A DNA stretch of 64,000 bases, taken from contig MNCI01037564.1 of the NCBI GenBank assembly GCA_015680685.1, positions 104,014 through 168,013 on the forward strand, written 5' to 3'. The position numbers and the translations under genes were made by a program. The notes under the pieces are model-generated. The model did not search any database. It was given only the letters and a program-made list of their open reading frames with translations, and was not told the DNA's origin. This DNA is from Gnetum montanum (Eukaryota > Streptophyta > Gnetopsida > Gnetales > Gnetaceae). Shown here piece after piece: positions 35,901 to 47,355 of the stretch (positions are counted from its first letter, which is position 1; every line of letters starts with the position of its first letter).

Positions 35901-37111
35901 CTGATAGGGCCATCGTTTTAGAAATCCACTACCTTCAGCTTTCCCTCAACGGCCGTTTTGAGGTGTTTTACCTCTTCAGTAAGCTCTTGCATTATTTTCT
36001 TGGCATCCGCCTAGTCTTGGGTGCTCGGTGATACGGCGGCTTGGGGTTGCAGTATAACGTACAAGTTAGATTGTTGCGTATGAGGCTGAAGGGCTGAAAG
36101 CTGCATGGGTGCTTGTGTTTGTGGGAAGGTTACATTGGGCAGCGCTACGGGTGGCACGTGGTAGGGAAAATGTTGTGGCTGTTGTTGCTATAGCTGGGGT
36201 TGTGCTTGGGGGACATTGGCTGGTGGGATTGCGTGAGGTGGTGCATGGTAATGGGAGGCTTGGTACGACGGCGCTCCCCTTGCCAGCCATTACCCTGCCA
36301 CATTGTGAGCGAGGACTCCCTGTTAGGCTACGGCTGTTTGGGGAGCTGTGTGTGCTTGGAGGTGTGGTATGAAGTGGGCGGATGTGGATGCTGGAATCAC
36401 GTGTGGCATCCCTATCACCCTTGGTGGGAGTGTTGCTCCCATGTTATCAATAGGTGGCTACACTTGTGAGGATGGACCCGTCGCGGCCGTAGGGATGAGT
36501 GTGAGTGGAAAGGTGTTGGGTTGGGGGTCTCTCGGAAGAGGGACATGGACTAATGCTACTGTTTCCGGCGGTAGCTGTTGAGCCTAGATGAATCTAAGGT
36601 GTGGCAAGGGCATAAGTTCCCCTATGCCAGGATGGAAAAAAGGGTTGACCTGTGCTTGAGGACTTAAGGTATGGAACGACTCCCCTTGCTCAGACTGAGC
36701 GGCAAACTCATCCTCATCCTCTGGTTGGGGCTCTAGTGCGGGCTGATCCAACGAATTGTTCCTTTGGAGGAGGAGTTGTGTGACGAGTTCAGAGTATTGT
36801 TTAGGAACGGGAATTACATCATACGGGGTTGGGATGAACTCTCGTCCCCCCCTGTAATATAGCTCAAACTGCCTCTTCTCCTCCAATTCAGCTTGATTAA
36901 CAGCCAAGTCAGCTTGTATCTTAATACAGATAAAGTTGTACTGATCCTGGGTTATGGTGTGAGAGGTTGGGTCTCTTCCTTGTAGCCTTAGGGATCGGCG
37001 AGGCCCCGCTGTGGGTTTCATTCTTGCGTGTCACACAACAGCCTGTTGGACAACTATGGTGTCCATGGCGGTGGCCTGAGCAGTGAGAGCGATGTTGTTT
37101 GAAGGGTTCAT
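32999..37111 (-). pseudogene. Element B gag-protease
   Basis: One minus frame runs from the ATG at 37111 (MNPSNNIALTAQA) to a stop beside 32999, about 1,370 codons with roughly a dozen stops and no evident frameshift. Order: conserved N-block (YNFICIKIQADLAVNQAELE), Pro/Gln-rich linker, gag core (SLAGRALNWYRALPRNSI, QAPLEPVQNFIQRWSVALN), KKDKEKAK, zinc knuckle CNYHQHKGHGKDYC near residue 720, a tail with repeated PYVVRVPP-like motifs, and an aspartic protease near residue 1135. The protease has VHVDDGAATNVIP as active site and FNLILGRPCLAQL as C-terminal signature. The end is very basic (KIRKIKKQLK). Gag and protease are fused, while RT starts 5.5 kb away. Confidence 0.9.
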
Positions 37112-37592
37112 GATGCTACGTTACGGATATGGATAAGTCTAGAAATACGAAGTTGATGTCTTGAGGAACGGGTAGCGTATACGCCTAGCAGAAGGTGTAT
37201 AGGGATAGCACATACAGCGTAGACGTTGGGGAGCGTACGCGTGAGATGGGTTGCAGGGTGAAACAGGGGAAGCGTAAAACAGGCAGCGTAAAATAGTACA
37301 AAGTGTAAATAGTCCAAAGTGTACAGTTCGAAGCGTGAAAACAGGCTTAGCGTAAAAGACAAGCTTGTAAAAGAAGTCATAGCATAATCAGTAGAGTGTG
37401 AAACAGATGAGCATAAACAAAGTGGTGGTGTTTAAGAGCATGAACACTGTGCAGCGTAGACGCTGGGCAGTTACGAGGTAGGTTTCAGAACCGGATAGCA
37501 TAAACTCTGGGAAAGTTAGGGCGGCATACAATTAGGGGCGTAGACCCTTAGCAGCATATACGCTGAGAGTTGCGAGTAAGAGTTTTAAGGAG
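37112..37592 (-). other. Leader of element B
   Basis: Non-coding stretch between PBS and gag, rich in AGCGTAAA and GCGTATACGC-like words. It matches the C leader in position. Confidence 0.65.
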
Positions 37593-37610
37593 GCCCTCCT
37601 TCTAGCACCA
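37593..37610 (-). other. Primer binding site of element B
   Basis: On minus it reads TGGTGCTAGAAGGAGGGC, five bases inside the LTR edge. It is identical to the C and D sites. Confidence 0.85.
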
Positions 37611-37615
37611 ATTTC

Positions 37616-38705
37616 TATATTGCCTGAAATCGTTAGTCTCCGGCTGGAAGGAAAAAAAATAGAGGCTGCGGGATCGCAGGACACGTATAGAAGACCCTGC
37701 CTATGCCTGAGGGCATGCTGGACTGCAGCGGAGGCAGAGTACCTTGGGTGGTTCGCACGCGGAGCAGACAAGGATTTCCCTGCGCGTACGTAAATGCTAA
37801 TACACTAGCTTATGCGTAAACGGCGTTCAGGCGTAAACGAAGAAAAAACAGCGTAAAGCATAGACGGATGCAAACGAAGCATAAACATAAACAGGCGTAA
37901 ATGGTGCATGGGTCAAATTGACGTAAAAATGTAAAAGAACTGATGCAGTAAGTGTAAACAATAGTATTGTAGAGTCAAAGTATAGTGCACCAGTCTAACG
38001 CAGTCGTGTGGGAACACAAGGCGGATGAAAAGCCCCGACGTATACAGGGATGACTCTAGTTCGCAGGGCAGGCGGATCATAGAGACTATCTGCAGCGTAC
38101 AGGGCATAAGGAAGCTTCAGCTCTTGTGCACAGCGTAAATGTTCTCTGGTGTGCTCCGATATTTTGCCAACCGACCTCATAAAAATTGGAGATGGGGGTT
38201 CTTATACAGGCTTTTACGCTAAACTCGGGTTGGGCGACATATGGCATGTTGACCGGGTGCACGATTCACAAATGTACAATATTACAATTGTTAGGCGTAT
38301 ATGCTGGGCGTATACACCGTGTGAGGCAGGCGTGTGAATTTGGGTGGAGATGTTGTATGCTGGCGTATACGCTGACGATGTTGGGCGTATATGCTGGGCA
38401 TCCACTTGCTTCAATCCTTGCTCTTTGGTGTTCTCTTCACGCTGTCATTCGAGATCTGGTCATCGAGCGTGTGCATCTGAAGTGCCCGGGGTGTATACGC
38501 TGGGGATTCGGGCGTATACACTGTAGTGCTGGGCGTATACGCTGGACGTGTACGCTGAGGGCTAGGCGTATAGACTGTCGATGTGAACTTGGGCGTATAC
38601 GCTGGCAAAATGTACTTAGTGAAAACCAAGTGTTGTGATCCTCCAGGTTGCAGGGGCCTGCTCGATGTCGGACAAGTACTAAGCTCTGAATTTTGTGATG
38701 TTTCA
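37616..38705 (-). mobile_element. 5' LTR of element B
   Basis: 1,090 bp; the + strand reads TATATTG (TG mutated to TA) to TGTTTCA. The TATA box seen in the other LTR is changed here (38201-38210 reads CTTATACAGG), so this promoter is probably weakened. ORFs inside are not coding. Confidence 0.9.
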
Positions 38706-38710
38706 GTTAG
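38706..38710. repeat. Target site duplication of element B, right copy (GTTAG)
   Basis: Matches 21248-21252. Confidence 0.88.
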
Positions 38711-39525
38711 GAAGTAGGGTTGCAGAGCATCTGAACCTTTGCATGACCTCTGGGGGGACTGACTCACCATTTGCAGCATTTGTTATGTGTGAAGGTAGAT
38801 CACAGAGCTTGAGCTACTAGTTTGATTATTTGTAAGGGTGATGGGTCCTTGGTATATTGATTATACTATTTCTATTTATTTATCCTTGCAATATTTATCT
38901 TTTACATAGAGATATTCTTTGACATATTTCTAGACTGGTGAGAGGTGCGATTACTTCTGGAAATTCCTCACTTTCTAGTTGTTCATGTGCATGTACTCGC
39001 ACTGATACTAAAAGCCTATACTCATGCTAATAATAATCTTACCTCAAATAGAAAACACTCACATTGGAATATTCATTCACACTGATTTTGGCCCTTTACT
39101 CACACTGCCTATGGTCTTGTATTCACTCACATGGATTTTGGCCCTTTACTCACATTGCCTATTGTCCTGTATTCACTCATGTTGATTTTGGCCCTTTATT
39201 CACATAGATAAAATCATGCTAATGTTGGGGCAAGCACTCACACTAATGCTTGCTCTTGTACCCATGCTAACGTTGATCTTACCACCACATTGATGCTGAT
39301 CTTTGAGTCATGTACTCACGTTGGAGAGGGCAACCTGAACTAAGATCTCCAAATTTCAGATTGAAATAGAACACAATGGGACACAAAAAAGAAATGAACA
39401 TAGACAAATAAATTATCTAGACACACCAAAAATCCACGGCCCTAATGACTCAAACTACATCCCATTCCTGCAACGAAAACAATGAAAACAGAAATGGAAA
39501 ACAAAAATAGAGGGAGGCAACTAAC
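38711..39525. other. Right half of the C spacer, probable intron of the opposite-strand gene
   Basis: CTCACACTG-type words fill 38990-39335. A three-copy 50-bp tandem repeat with GATTTTGGCCCTTTA lies at 39071-39205. By position this matches intron 1 of the B gene, which is likewise full of that element's own motif. On +, 38711-38823 has a short open frame (RVAEHLNLCMTSGGTDSPFA) that might join the coding-like stretch left of B; its origin is unknown. Confidence 0.45.
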
Positions 39526-39650
39526 TTGGGAGGGGATCCCATCCATGATGAAATCCTCGATCATGGAAGATGCTGAAGCAATTCTTCCCCTTCCTCTACA
39601 AATGTCAGGCTTGCCTATTGCTTCCCTTGCTTGTGTTCCTGTCTCCCCAT
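39526..39650 (-). pseudogene. Exon 1 of the opposite-strand gene in element C
   Basis: An ATG at 39650 opens a 125-base exon ending at a GTTAGT donor (39525). Length modulo three gives phase 2, as for exon 1 of the B gene (131 bases). The two proteins start MGR and MGK and share the core LTFVEEGEELLQHLP here against LTFAEETEAMLHGLP in B, nine of fifteen identical. Two stops (TAG, TGA) interrupt it. It lies on the opposite strand to the element and upstream of the RT-proximal repeats, exactly as in B. I could not find the downstream exons; they may be lost or too decayed. Confidence 0.65.
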
Positions 39651-39999
39651 CTCTCTCACGCTGCACATCTACTTGGGCATCACTATCCTGGCTCACTCAC
39701 ACTGACTGCCATCACATCCAAGTAACTCACACTTCGAGGAAATTTTTGGGGGGAGGGAACTCATGCTACTCAATATTTTCAATCACTCACACTTTTCATC
39801 TTCAAACTACTCATGCTAGAAACTTGTCTTCAACTCATGCTTTGGCCAAATCACTCACGCTAGAATCTCATCTTTCCCCTTGTATCTCCTATCCACACGT
39901 GGTGCATTTTCTTCAGCCTTTATCTTTTATCTTTTTTTTATTTTATCTTAGTTCATTTTCACTTTGTGTTATCAATATGCTTCCACGGCAAATGATTTC

Positions 40000-40007
40000 T
40001 TATATAT
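40000..40007 (-). promoter_or_regulatory. TATA box upstream of exon 1 in element C
   Basis: TATATAAG on minus, about 350 bases before the ATG at 39650. B has TATATAAA about 195 bases upstream of its ATG. Confidence 0.45.
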
Positions 40008-40089
40008 GTTTAAACATCCTCCTTTTGCAAAAATACATGTATGGCCCTGGTATCTAAAAGCTAAAATAAAAAAAAAACAACATCACATA

Positions 40090-40320
40090 CGAAAAGTTTA
40101 AATTATGCACAGCCTGGTATGGCCTTAAACAACCACACATGGCCTGGTATCGCCTTAAACTGCCACCCCAGCCTAGTATGGCGTTAAACTGCCACACATG
40201 GCCCGGTATGGTGTTAAACTTCCACACATGGCCTGGTATGGTCTTAAACTGCCACACATGGTCCAGTATGGCCTTAAACTATCATACGTCCAGGCATGAC
40301 TGTAAACTACCCTTAGCATA
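40090..40320 (+). repeat. ~30-bp repeats upstream of RT in C
   Basis: About seven units of CACACATGGCCTGGTATGGC followed by CTTAAACTGC. They are the equivalent of 27515-27660 in B. Confidence 0.88.
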
Positions 40321-40499
40321 CCATTAGTTACATTTTAAACATAAAATCAATTTCTTAAGAAAAATGAAAACTCACCCTTGCTGACATAGCTTCCTGTTTC
40401 ATTAGCAGGCGCAAATACATGGATAGCAAGCAACTCTTTAGACCGTTGTCTATCAATGGATCACATGGAGTAATTAAATGAGAATTCAATCTAGAGTCT

Positions 40500-43400
40500 A
40501 TTGATTTAGACCCCCCAACATATGATAATTTAGTGGCATCAACCCAAGAAACACTAGATTACTTTAAAGGAATGACAAAATCTCTGGAGTTTGAAGCCGA
40601 TAACATCACTGAAGATCCCCTAGCCGAAGTCCCCATAACTATGTCAGATGGTGAGGTTAAAATTTTAAAACTAAGTACTTTGTTAAATCCACAACTTGCC
40701 AATGACATAACCCGAGTGCTAAAAGACAACATGAAAACAATTGCTTGGTCTTACACTGACATGCCTAGGCTCGACCCTCGAATAGTCCAACATAACATTA
40801 TACTTGATTCAAAACTAAGACCAATGAAATAAAAAGTATGCAAGGTCAAGCCTGAAGTAGCGGTAGCAGTTCACAATGAGATCATGAAGCTTTATCAAGC
40901 TAGCTTCATTCGAGCTGTGGACTATGCTTATTGGGTATCCAACATGGTTATAGCCCCAAAGAAAAACAATAGCATTCGTCTATGTATTGACTTCCGTGAC
41001 CTTAACATTGCAACCATAAAAGATGACTTCTCGCAACCTAGCATTGATCAACTTATTGATTCAACTATTGGGCATGCATTGTTATCCTTTATGGATGGCT
41101 TTTCAGGATACAACCATATTAGGATCAACCCCAAATATCAACTCAGGACAATGTTTATGACACCATGGGGTACATTTTGTTATACGATGATGCCATTTGG
41201 TCTCAAGAACGCTGGGGCTACATATCAACTACATGTTCAACTCGCTCAATGACTATGTAGATGACATTGTGGTCAAATCAAAAATAACTGAGCAACATGT
41301 ACAAGATCTAGACTTGGTACTAAAACGTTGTCTAAAATATGAGCTTAGACTCAACCCAAAGAAATGTGTCTTTGGGGTCAAAACAGGCAAAATGCTTGTA
41401 TTTGTCTTATCTGAGACAAGGATATGAGTAGATCTAGATAAGGTTAAGGCAATAACAAATCTGAAACCACCTAGCAATCTTACTAAACTTCATGGTCTAC
41501 AAGGTAGATTACAGTTTATCAAATGTTTCATTGAAAAACTCATAGACAAGTTGAGGCCTATGCAGCACTTATTGTGCAAGAATGTTCATTTTGAATGGAC
41601 TCCACAGTGCCAAGAAGCCTTTGAGAACATCAAAACAGCACTAGCTCAACTATCAATAGTTCATCCACCACAGAACAATAAACCATTTTACATCTACCTT
41701 GCAACATCTGAATCATCTATCATGTCTATCCTTTGTCAAAAACGCAAAGATGGAACTAAAATCCCTATTTACTACTTGAGCCATGAATTATTAGCCCACG
41801 AACAATGTTACAACAACGTGGAGAGGTCATGCCTTGCCCTTATCTTTTCTTTAAATAAGTGGAAAAATTATCTCTTTCGTAATCAAGTTAATATCATCTG
41901 TAAAGACAATGTGCTCAGAGCTATCACGAACAACATATACGAATCAAGCAAGATAGCTAGATGGAAAGTAATGATTATTGAGTTTGACCTACACTACATA
42001 GCTCAATCATTAGTTAAAGGTTAAGCTATAGTTAATCAAATGACCGCATCACTAATGCAAGACCAAGCAATGATCAACCCAGAGTTTCTAAATGAGAATG
42101 TAAACACAGTAGACATAGTTCCTGATAACTACAACATAATCCTAAGCTTTGATGGAGCATCGACCTCCCAAGGAGGAAGTGCTACAGCAGTTATCACATA
42201 TCCCTCTAGGGAGATCTGACCCTTTGCTTATCGTTTAAAATTTCCTTGTACTAACAATGTAGTAGACTATGAAGGTCTTCTTAGAGGTCTCATGGTAGCA
42301 CTAACTTCAGAAACTACATAGCTTGTAGTTAGAGGTGACTTACAATTGGTCATCAATCAAGTCATAGATGTATACACATGTAAAACCTTACATTTACAAT
42401 CATAATGTGACTTGTCAAAGCACCTGTTGAAACAATTCACAAACATAGATGTGCAACATGTTTTCAGAAATGACAATACCATCACAGATGCACTTGCAAC
42501 ACTAGCCCTAAACATTTTACCTGACATGTTTCATGCATTGCCTAGTTCCATAACGAGTTGTGCCAAGCCCATAACTGATGCTTTCAATGAACTACCCATA
42601 GCATCTGTTAGCACAACACACACTGTGGAATGGTATGATGACATAAAGGAGTACCTTCTACATGGTGAACCACCTCAACATCTAATGAATGCTTAGAAGG
42701 ATGCAGTGTGGAAATGCTCTCAGCAGTATGCACTAGTAGGGGACATGCTATATCGTAGATCCTATGAAGGCATTTTTTTAGTGTGCATTAGTAGCATTAA
42801 TTGCCAAACCATCGTGGAGCAAGTTCATGAAGGACTTTGTGGAAGACACATAGCACCCAAGGCAATTACAACCAAAATCAAATGTTTAGGCTACTATTGG
42901 CTACACATGGAGTATGACTATTTCTCCAAAGTCAAAATGTGCAACATCTGTCAGAAACATGGTAATCTCATACATGTGCCACCTAATGAGTTGCATATAG
43001 CTCAAATCACATGGCCCTTCGAGAAATGGGCGTTAGACATCATAGAACCAACAACTCCCCCATCTTCCGTAGGACATAGCTTCATTATAACCTCAACGGA
43101 ATATTTCAAAAAAAGGGTAGAAGCTATTCCTCCTAGGAAAACCACATTAAAAAATTTATGCAACTTCATCCTTGAAAACATTGTGACTTGTTTTGGCATT
43201 CCAATGACCATAATCACTGATAATGGGCCACAATTCAGTAGTATCAAAACCAAAACCTTTTATGAGAGCCTAGGCATCAAACATTCATTTTCATCACCAT
43301 ACTATCCTCAGAGCAACTATCAAGTAGAATCCACAAATAAAATGATCATCATGTTGCTCAAGAAAATGTTTAATCAATGAAAAATAAGATGGCACGAACA

Positions 43401-43869
43401 TCTAGTTTATGTGCTATGGGCATATTGAACAACGCACAGAACATCCACAGGTAAAACACCGTACAGTCTTGTTTATGGTTCAGAAGCTATGTTACCTTTG
43501 GAGTTGCAGGTACCTTCGTTACGGACCATACTCTCCAGACTCCTCGATGAATGTCAAAACAATGACTCACGCATTGTCGAACTTGACTCGATGGAGGAGG
43601 AACGAACACATACATTGGATCAAATTGAGTGGTACCAGAAGCAACAATGACGGTGACATCAACATGACATTCACAAGTGCCTGATCAAGGAAGGTGACCT
43701 TATCCTTAAGGCGGTTTATGAACATGTGGATAAATTCTCAACCAACTGGGAAGGGCCTTACTTGGTCACCAAAGCGTACGAAAATGGAGCATTCAAACTA
43801 GCTGATATGGATGGTAACAAGATTGCTCATCCAAAAAATCACATGTACCTCAAGCCATTTTACATTTGA
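40500..43869 (+). pseudogene. Element C pol: RT, RNase H, aRNH, integrase
   Basis: It aligns end to end with B pol. RT shows SNMVIAPKK, IDFRDLN, FGLKNAGATYQ and YVDDIVVKS. About 26 bases are missing just before the YVDD block (near 41230), removing ~9 residues and shifting frame. RNase H follows (IPIYYLSHEL). aRNH keeps FDGAST, VDYEGLL and TDALATLA, but the GDSQ motif reads GDLQ. Integrase has an intact CNICQKH finger and D-D-E (LDIIEP, TDNGPQFSS, VESTNK). A second frameshift occurs near 43400. The C-terminus (WEGPYLVTKAYENGAF ... LKPFYI) stops at 43867. Several extra stops are present. The 3' neighbours are repeats and the right LTR. Confidence 0.92.
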
Positions 43870-43889
43870 GTAAAGCCTAAGGTATGCAT

Positions 43890-44230
43890 TTGTCATGGCA
43901 TCATGACAGTAAATTGATACCACAGATTCGTCCTAGAATCATGATGATAAAATGATACCATAGAGCGGTCCTAGAATCATGACCTAAAGTTGATACCACA
44001 AATCATCTAGAATGAAAATAAACTACCACACTCTCATCTAATAGAGTCCACTAAGACTATAAACTAGCTCACCTCTCCATAGTCCACCACAACTATAAAC
44101 TAGCATTGCATCGTGCACTATGATGCTAAACTGGCAATGTCCAAAGGGTTATGACATAAAACTAATCCATGATAGTCTACTAAGACTATAAACTAGCAAC
44201 TTCTTCACTAGCCTACTAATCTATTGCTAT
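43890..44230 (+). repeat. Tandem repeats after integrase of C
   Basis: Degenerate 35-45-bp units such as GTCCTAGAATCATGAC followed by TTGATACCAC, and GTCCACTAAGACTATAAACT. They occupy the position of the 37-bp array in B. Confidence 0.8.
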
Positions 44231-45351
44231 AATCAAATGACATGTCTTCATCAAAACAGCTACATGAATTCATCACATGGACTCTAACAACATTGATGCT
44301 GCTCAATTTTATTTTCCTGCAGTTGCACGCAGTGTCTCCATCCCATCGATTGCATCCATGTTTAAAGTGTTAAGCTAACTCATTCAATTGTGATTTTCTT
44401 TTCTTCTTGGAGTTGTGTTTGTAGGATGACACCTAGAGGTGTTCGTACATAGATGCACTTCATCATGGAAACGAAGTACCACATTGTTCCTGATTCATGT
44501 AACCAGGTTAATCAAACTATTCACAAGTACATTCCCAGTTCTCCAAATGTCCCTCATTCCCTAGCATGTTCTCTCTACTCTATTCAGTTACATTTCCTGG
44601 ATACATCCCAGTCAACCCAAAACTCTAAACACATGGTTGCACACTGTAACTCTCCAAGCAGTTGCAATACAAAACACAACACATGAAATAGATACAAGCA
44701 CACGAGCACGATTATAACATTCAAAGAGAGCTCTATCCAGAAAAAAACATAAAAAAATAAAAAATCAAAAAAAAATCAAAGAGGAAAATCCATCACAAGA
44801 CCCTTGGCGCTTCCCATACAAGCCCTAGGTGGGAAGGTACTTATCTTGGAAGAGAAATAGTCATGTCTCAAACAATCATATTGCATCCCACCACGTGGCT
44901 TTGGTTTTTGGACAACAGGTTCCCGTTGATACTCAACAAGGGTCCTGTTTCTCCAAAGAATGCACCACCTCCCCATGTGGCTTTGGTTGTGATAATGAGT
45001 TCTCTTAAATAAGATACAAGAGTCTCGTTTCTCCAAAGGATGCACATCCCATGCCTTGGTCTCAAGTACGCTAGATACTGGCTATTGATAAGGACCAACA
45101 TGATGTGTTCACACAAGAGCATTCCCCTTCCCACAGTTAAAAAAAATCATCCCTTCATCAATCCCCGATCTCACAATAACAAACCTTCTCCCTATACATC
45201 TCAAAACCTCATTTCCCAATCCCATGTACTTCTAAACACGGTGCGATGACATCTGGCCAAGTGCCAAAGAACAATGCTTGATACCCAGTTTCTTATGGTG
45301 TTTTTTACTTCTTTCTTGATGCCTCTTGGGTAGATTCCTCCAAGCATCAAC
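44231..45351 (+). other. 3' untranslated region of element C
   Basis: Non-coding. 44930-45110 is the inverted match of the B region 22690-22960. An A-rich tract lies at 44743-44780. Confidence 0.7.
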
Positions 45352-45364
45352 AAAGAGGGACCAA
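45352..45364 (+). other. Polypurine tract of element C
   Basis: AAAGAGGGACCAA, directly followed by the LTR start TGAAAACACAAC. Confidence 0.82.
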
Positions 45365-47350
45365 TGAAAACACAACAAAAGTTTGGCCTAGCACTTTTAG
45401 ATAGGATTCAAGCTAAGTCATGCAACTACCCAAGCATGAATACAACATGACCAAACTTGGAGGCCTCCGAAACAGAACTAGATGGTTCACAATTCAACAA
45501 GAAAGGTCCCCTCGGGACCTATAGGCAACTACACCAACTTTCGGCATCTAGAATCAAAATTTTTGGGCTCAAAATGCTTGGTTTTGGCTAAGTATACTTT
45601 GGTTACATTTTCTTCCACTGGACAACATAAGGCTCAACCTCACCAACTTTTGGAGCACTAAAACTGAGTCAAAATAGCCCAAAATTGAGCACAAAGACCC
45701 CTGATAACCTTCACCAAAGTCCCTAGCAGGTCCCAACCTCCAGGAAAACAACATTTGGGCCTTAAATAAGGTGCTTTCAGTTGATTATGCTGGAGCTACA
45801 TTTTCTTACGTTTCACAACGTAAGGCTCAGCCTCACCAACTTTTGGAGCCCTAAAACTAAGTCAAAATAGGACAAAATTGAGCACAAGGACCCCCCATGA
45901 CCTTTCCCAAGGTCCCCACTAGGTCCCAGCCTCTAGAAAATTAGCATTTGGGCCTTAAATAAGGTGTTTTAAGTTGATTATGTTGGAGCTGCATTTTCTT
46001 ATGCTGCATAGTGCAAGGCTCAGTGTTACCAACTATTGGAGCCCTGAAACTAAGTCAAAATAGGCCGAAATCAAGCACAAGTACCCCCCATGACCTTCAC
46101 CAAGGTCCCCAGTAGGTCCCAACCTCCAGAAAATCAGCATTTGGGCCTTAAATAAGGTGTTTTTAGTTGATTACGTTGGAGCTACATTTTCTTATGCTAC
46201 ACAGCATAAGGCTCAGCGTCACCAACTTTTGGAGCCCCGAAACAGAGCCAAAATGACATCCAAATTAGCCCAAAATTGGCACATAGAATCCTCCTGATCC
46301 ACAGCATGCAGATCCACTCTAAAAATAGGTCCCATAGGTCAAAACTGGGTTCAAAATGCACTATTTTCAGGTCAAACGTTGTTAGTCACGCTGACATGCT
46401 TCCAGCAACATAAACACTTTCATATGCTAGATGCTAAACATCAGACGCTAATGCCAGGACATGCTGAAGACATTCCAGAACTAGATCCATGCACGCTGGA
46501 GGCCTTGGCTGAGCAAAAATAACATAGATCTATAGATCCAAAGGATATACATCTAGATCCACTCTTGTACTTTAACATTCTTTGTACATTTTGCATTTTT
46601 CAGTGTATCAAGCTCTTACACTGTGGATCACACATGCTAGCATAAGAGATCTTGGTCATGCTGCACTCTGTACATTGTAAAATTCTATGCATCTGGTCAA
46701 AATGTTCACACCTGTCACCCAATCTACATTTCCCACATCCGGTAACCATGGATCTTCCACACAGATTTGTATCCTATGCTCAAACTTGCATAAATACCCC
46801 AATCTCACACTAAACCAAGGGTTGGCAATTCTAAACACACAAGAGCATAGAACGCTGGGCAAATTTCTCCATACAAAACTTGGTCACGCTGAGTAACTTT
46901 GAGCATCCAAATCTCACGTGCTAGACACTTTGGAGCCAGAAAACCTGCACTCTCTGAGTGTCTGTACACCCTTCACATTGAGGCTAAACATCCACCTTAC
47001 AATCATTCTGCAAATACATTCTGACCGGTGCACTTCTTTGTAATTTTTAATCAATACAAATAGTTATATTTTTTCCAATCATATTTACAGTTTACAGTAT
47101 TTTCTACTTACATTGTTTACACCTTGCTTGCACTTGTTCAGGTTTAGGTTTGCATTTGTTTATGATAACCTAGTGCACTGCCATTACGTATGCTAGGGGA
47201 AGTCCTTGTTTGATCTGCATGCAGACCATCCAAGGCACTCTGCCTTCAGTTTTTCAGCTTGCCCTCACACGAAGGCAGGGTCTCCAGAGATCTTTAGGCC
47301 TTCATTTTTTTTCTTCTTCTAGCCTTACACCGACAATTTCAGATTGTACA
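45365..47350 (+). mobile_element. 3' LTR of element C
   Basis: 1,986 bp, from TGAAAACACAAC to ATTGTACA. U3 is enlarged by the ~190-bp tandem repeat at 45595-46235 and carries CACGCTGA words. The U5 end is the landmark used to define the left-end structure of C. Confidence 0.85.
45595..46235 (+). repeat. ~190-bp tandem repeat in U3 of the C LTR
   Basis: About three and a half units, each with TACATTTTCTT, CACCAACTTTTGGAGC, GTCAAAATAG and TTTGGGCCTTAAATAAGGTG. Adjacent units are clearly similar by eye. Confidence 0.9.
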
Positions 47351-47355
47351 ATCAT
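47351..47355. repeat. Target site duplication of element C, right copy (ATCAT)
   Basis: Matches 13968-13972. Confidence 0.8.

Larger units (their letters stand above)
21253..38705 (-). mobile_element. Element B: 17.45-kb Tat/Ogre-type LTR retrotransposon
   Basis: It is complete from LTR to LTR and flanked by GTTAG. Read on minus: 5' LTR 38705-37616, PBS, leader, gag-protease 37111-32999, repeats, a ~5-kb spacer holding an opposite-strand spliced gene, repeats, RT-RH-aRNH-INT 27469-23934, 37-bp repeats, untranslated region, polypurine tract, 3' LTR 22457-21253. It is the youngest layer of the nest, being inserted in C, which is inserted in D. It keeps far more CpG than its surroundings. The two LTRs are alignable throughout but have diverged, and the coding regions carry stops, so it is no longer autonomous. 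Confidence 0.92.
13973..47350 (+). mobile_element. Element C: Tat/Ogre-type LTR retrotransposon, split by element B
   Basis: The element runs from the palindromic left LTR to the end of the right LTR (TTGTACA at 47350) and is flanked by ATCAT. Order on +: left LTR structure, PBS, leader repeats, gag, spacer, repeats, RT-RH-aRNH-INT, repeats, untranslated region, polypurine tract, LTR. Removing element B and one GTTAG leaves about 15.9 kb. It sits in the 3' untranslated region of element D; the D sequence on both sides joins up when C is removed. The protease domain is missing between gag and the spacer. Confidence 0.8.

Noticed and set aside
39442-39696. 84-codon minus ORF
   Set aside because: It is a different frame over exon 1 of the opposite-strand gene; the frame matching element B is the one starting at 39650.
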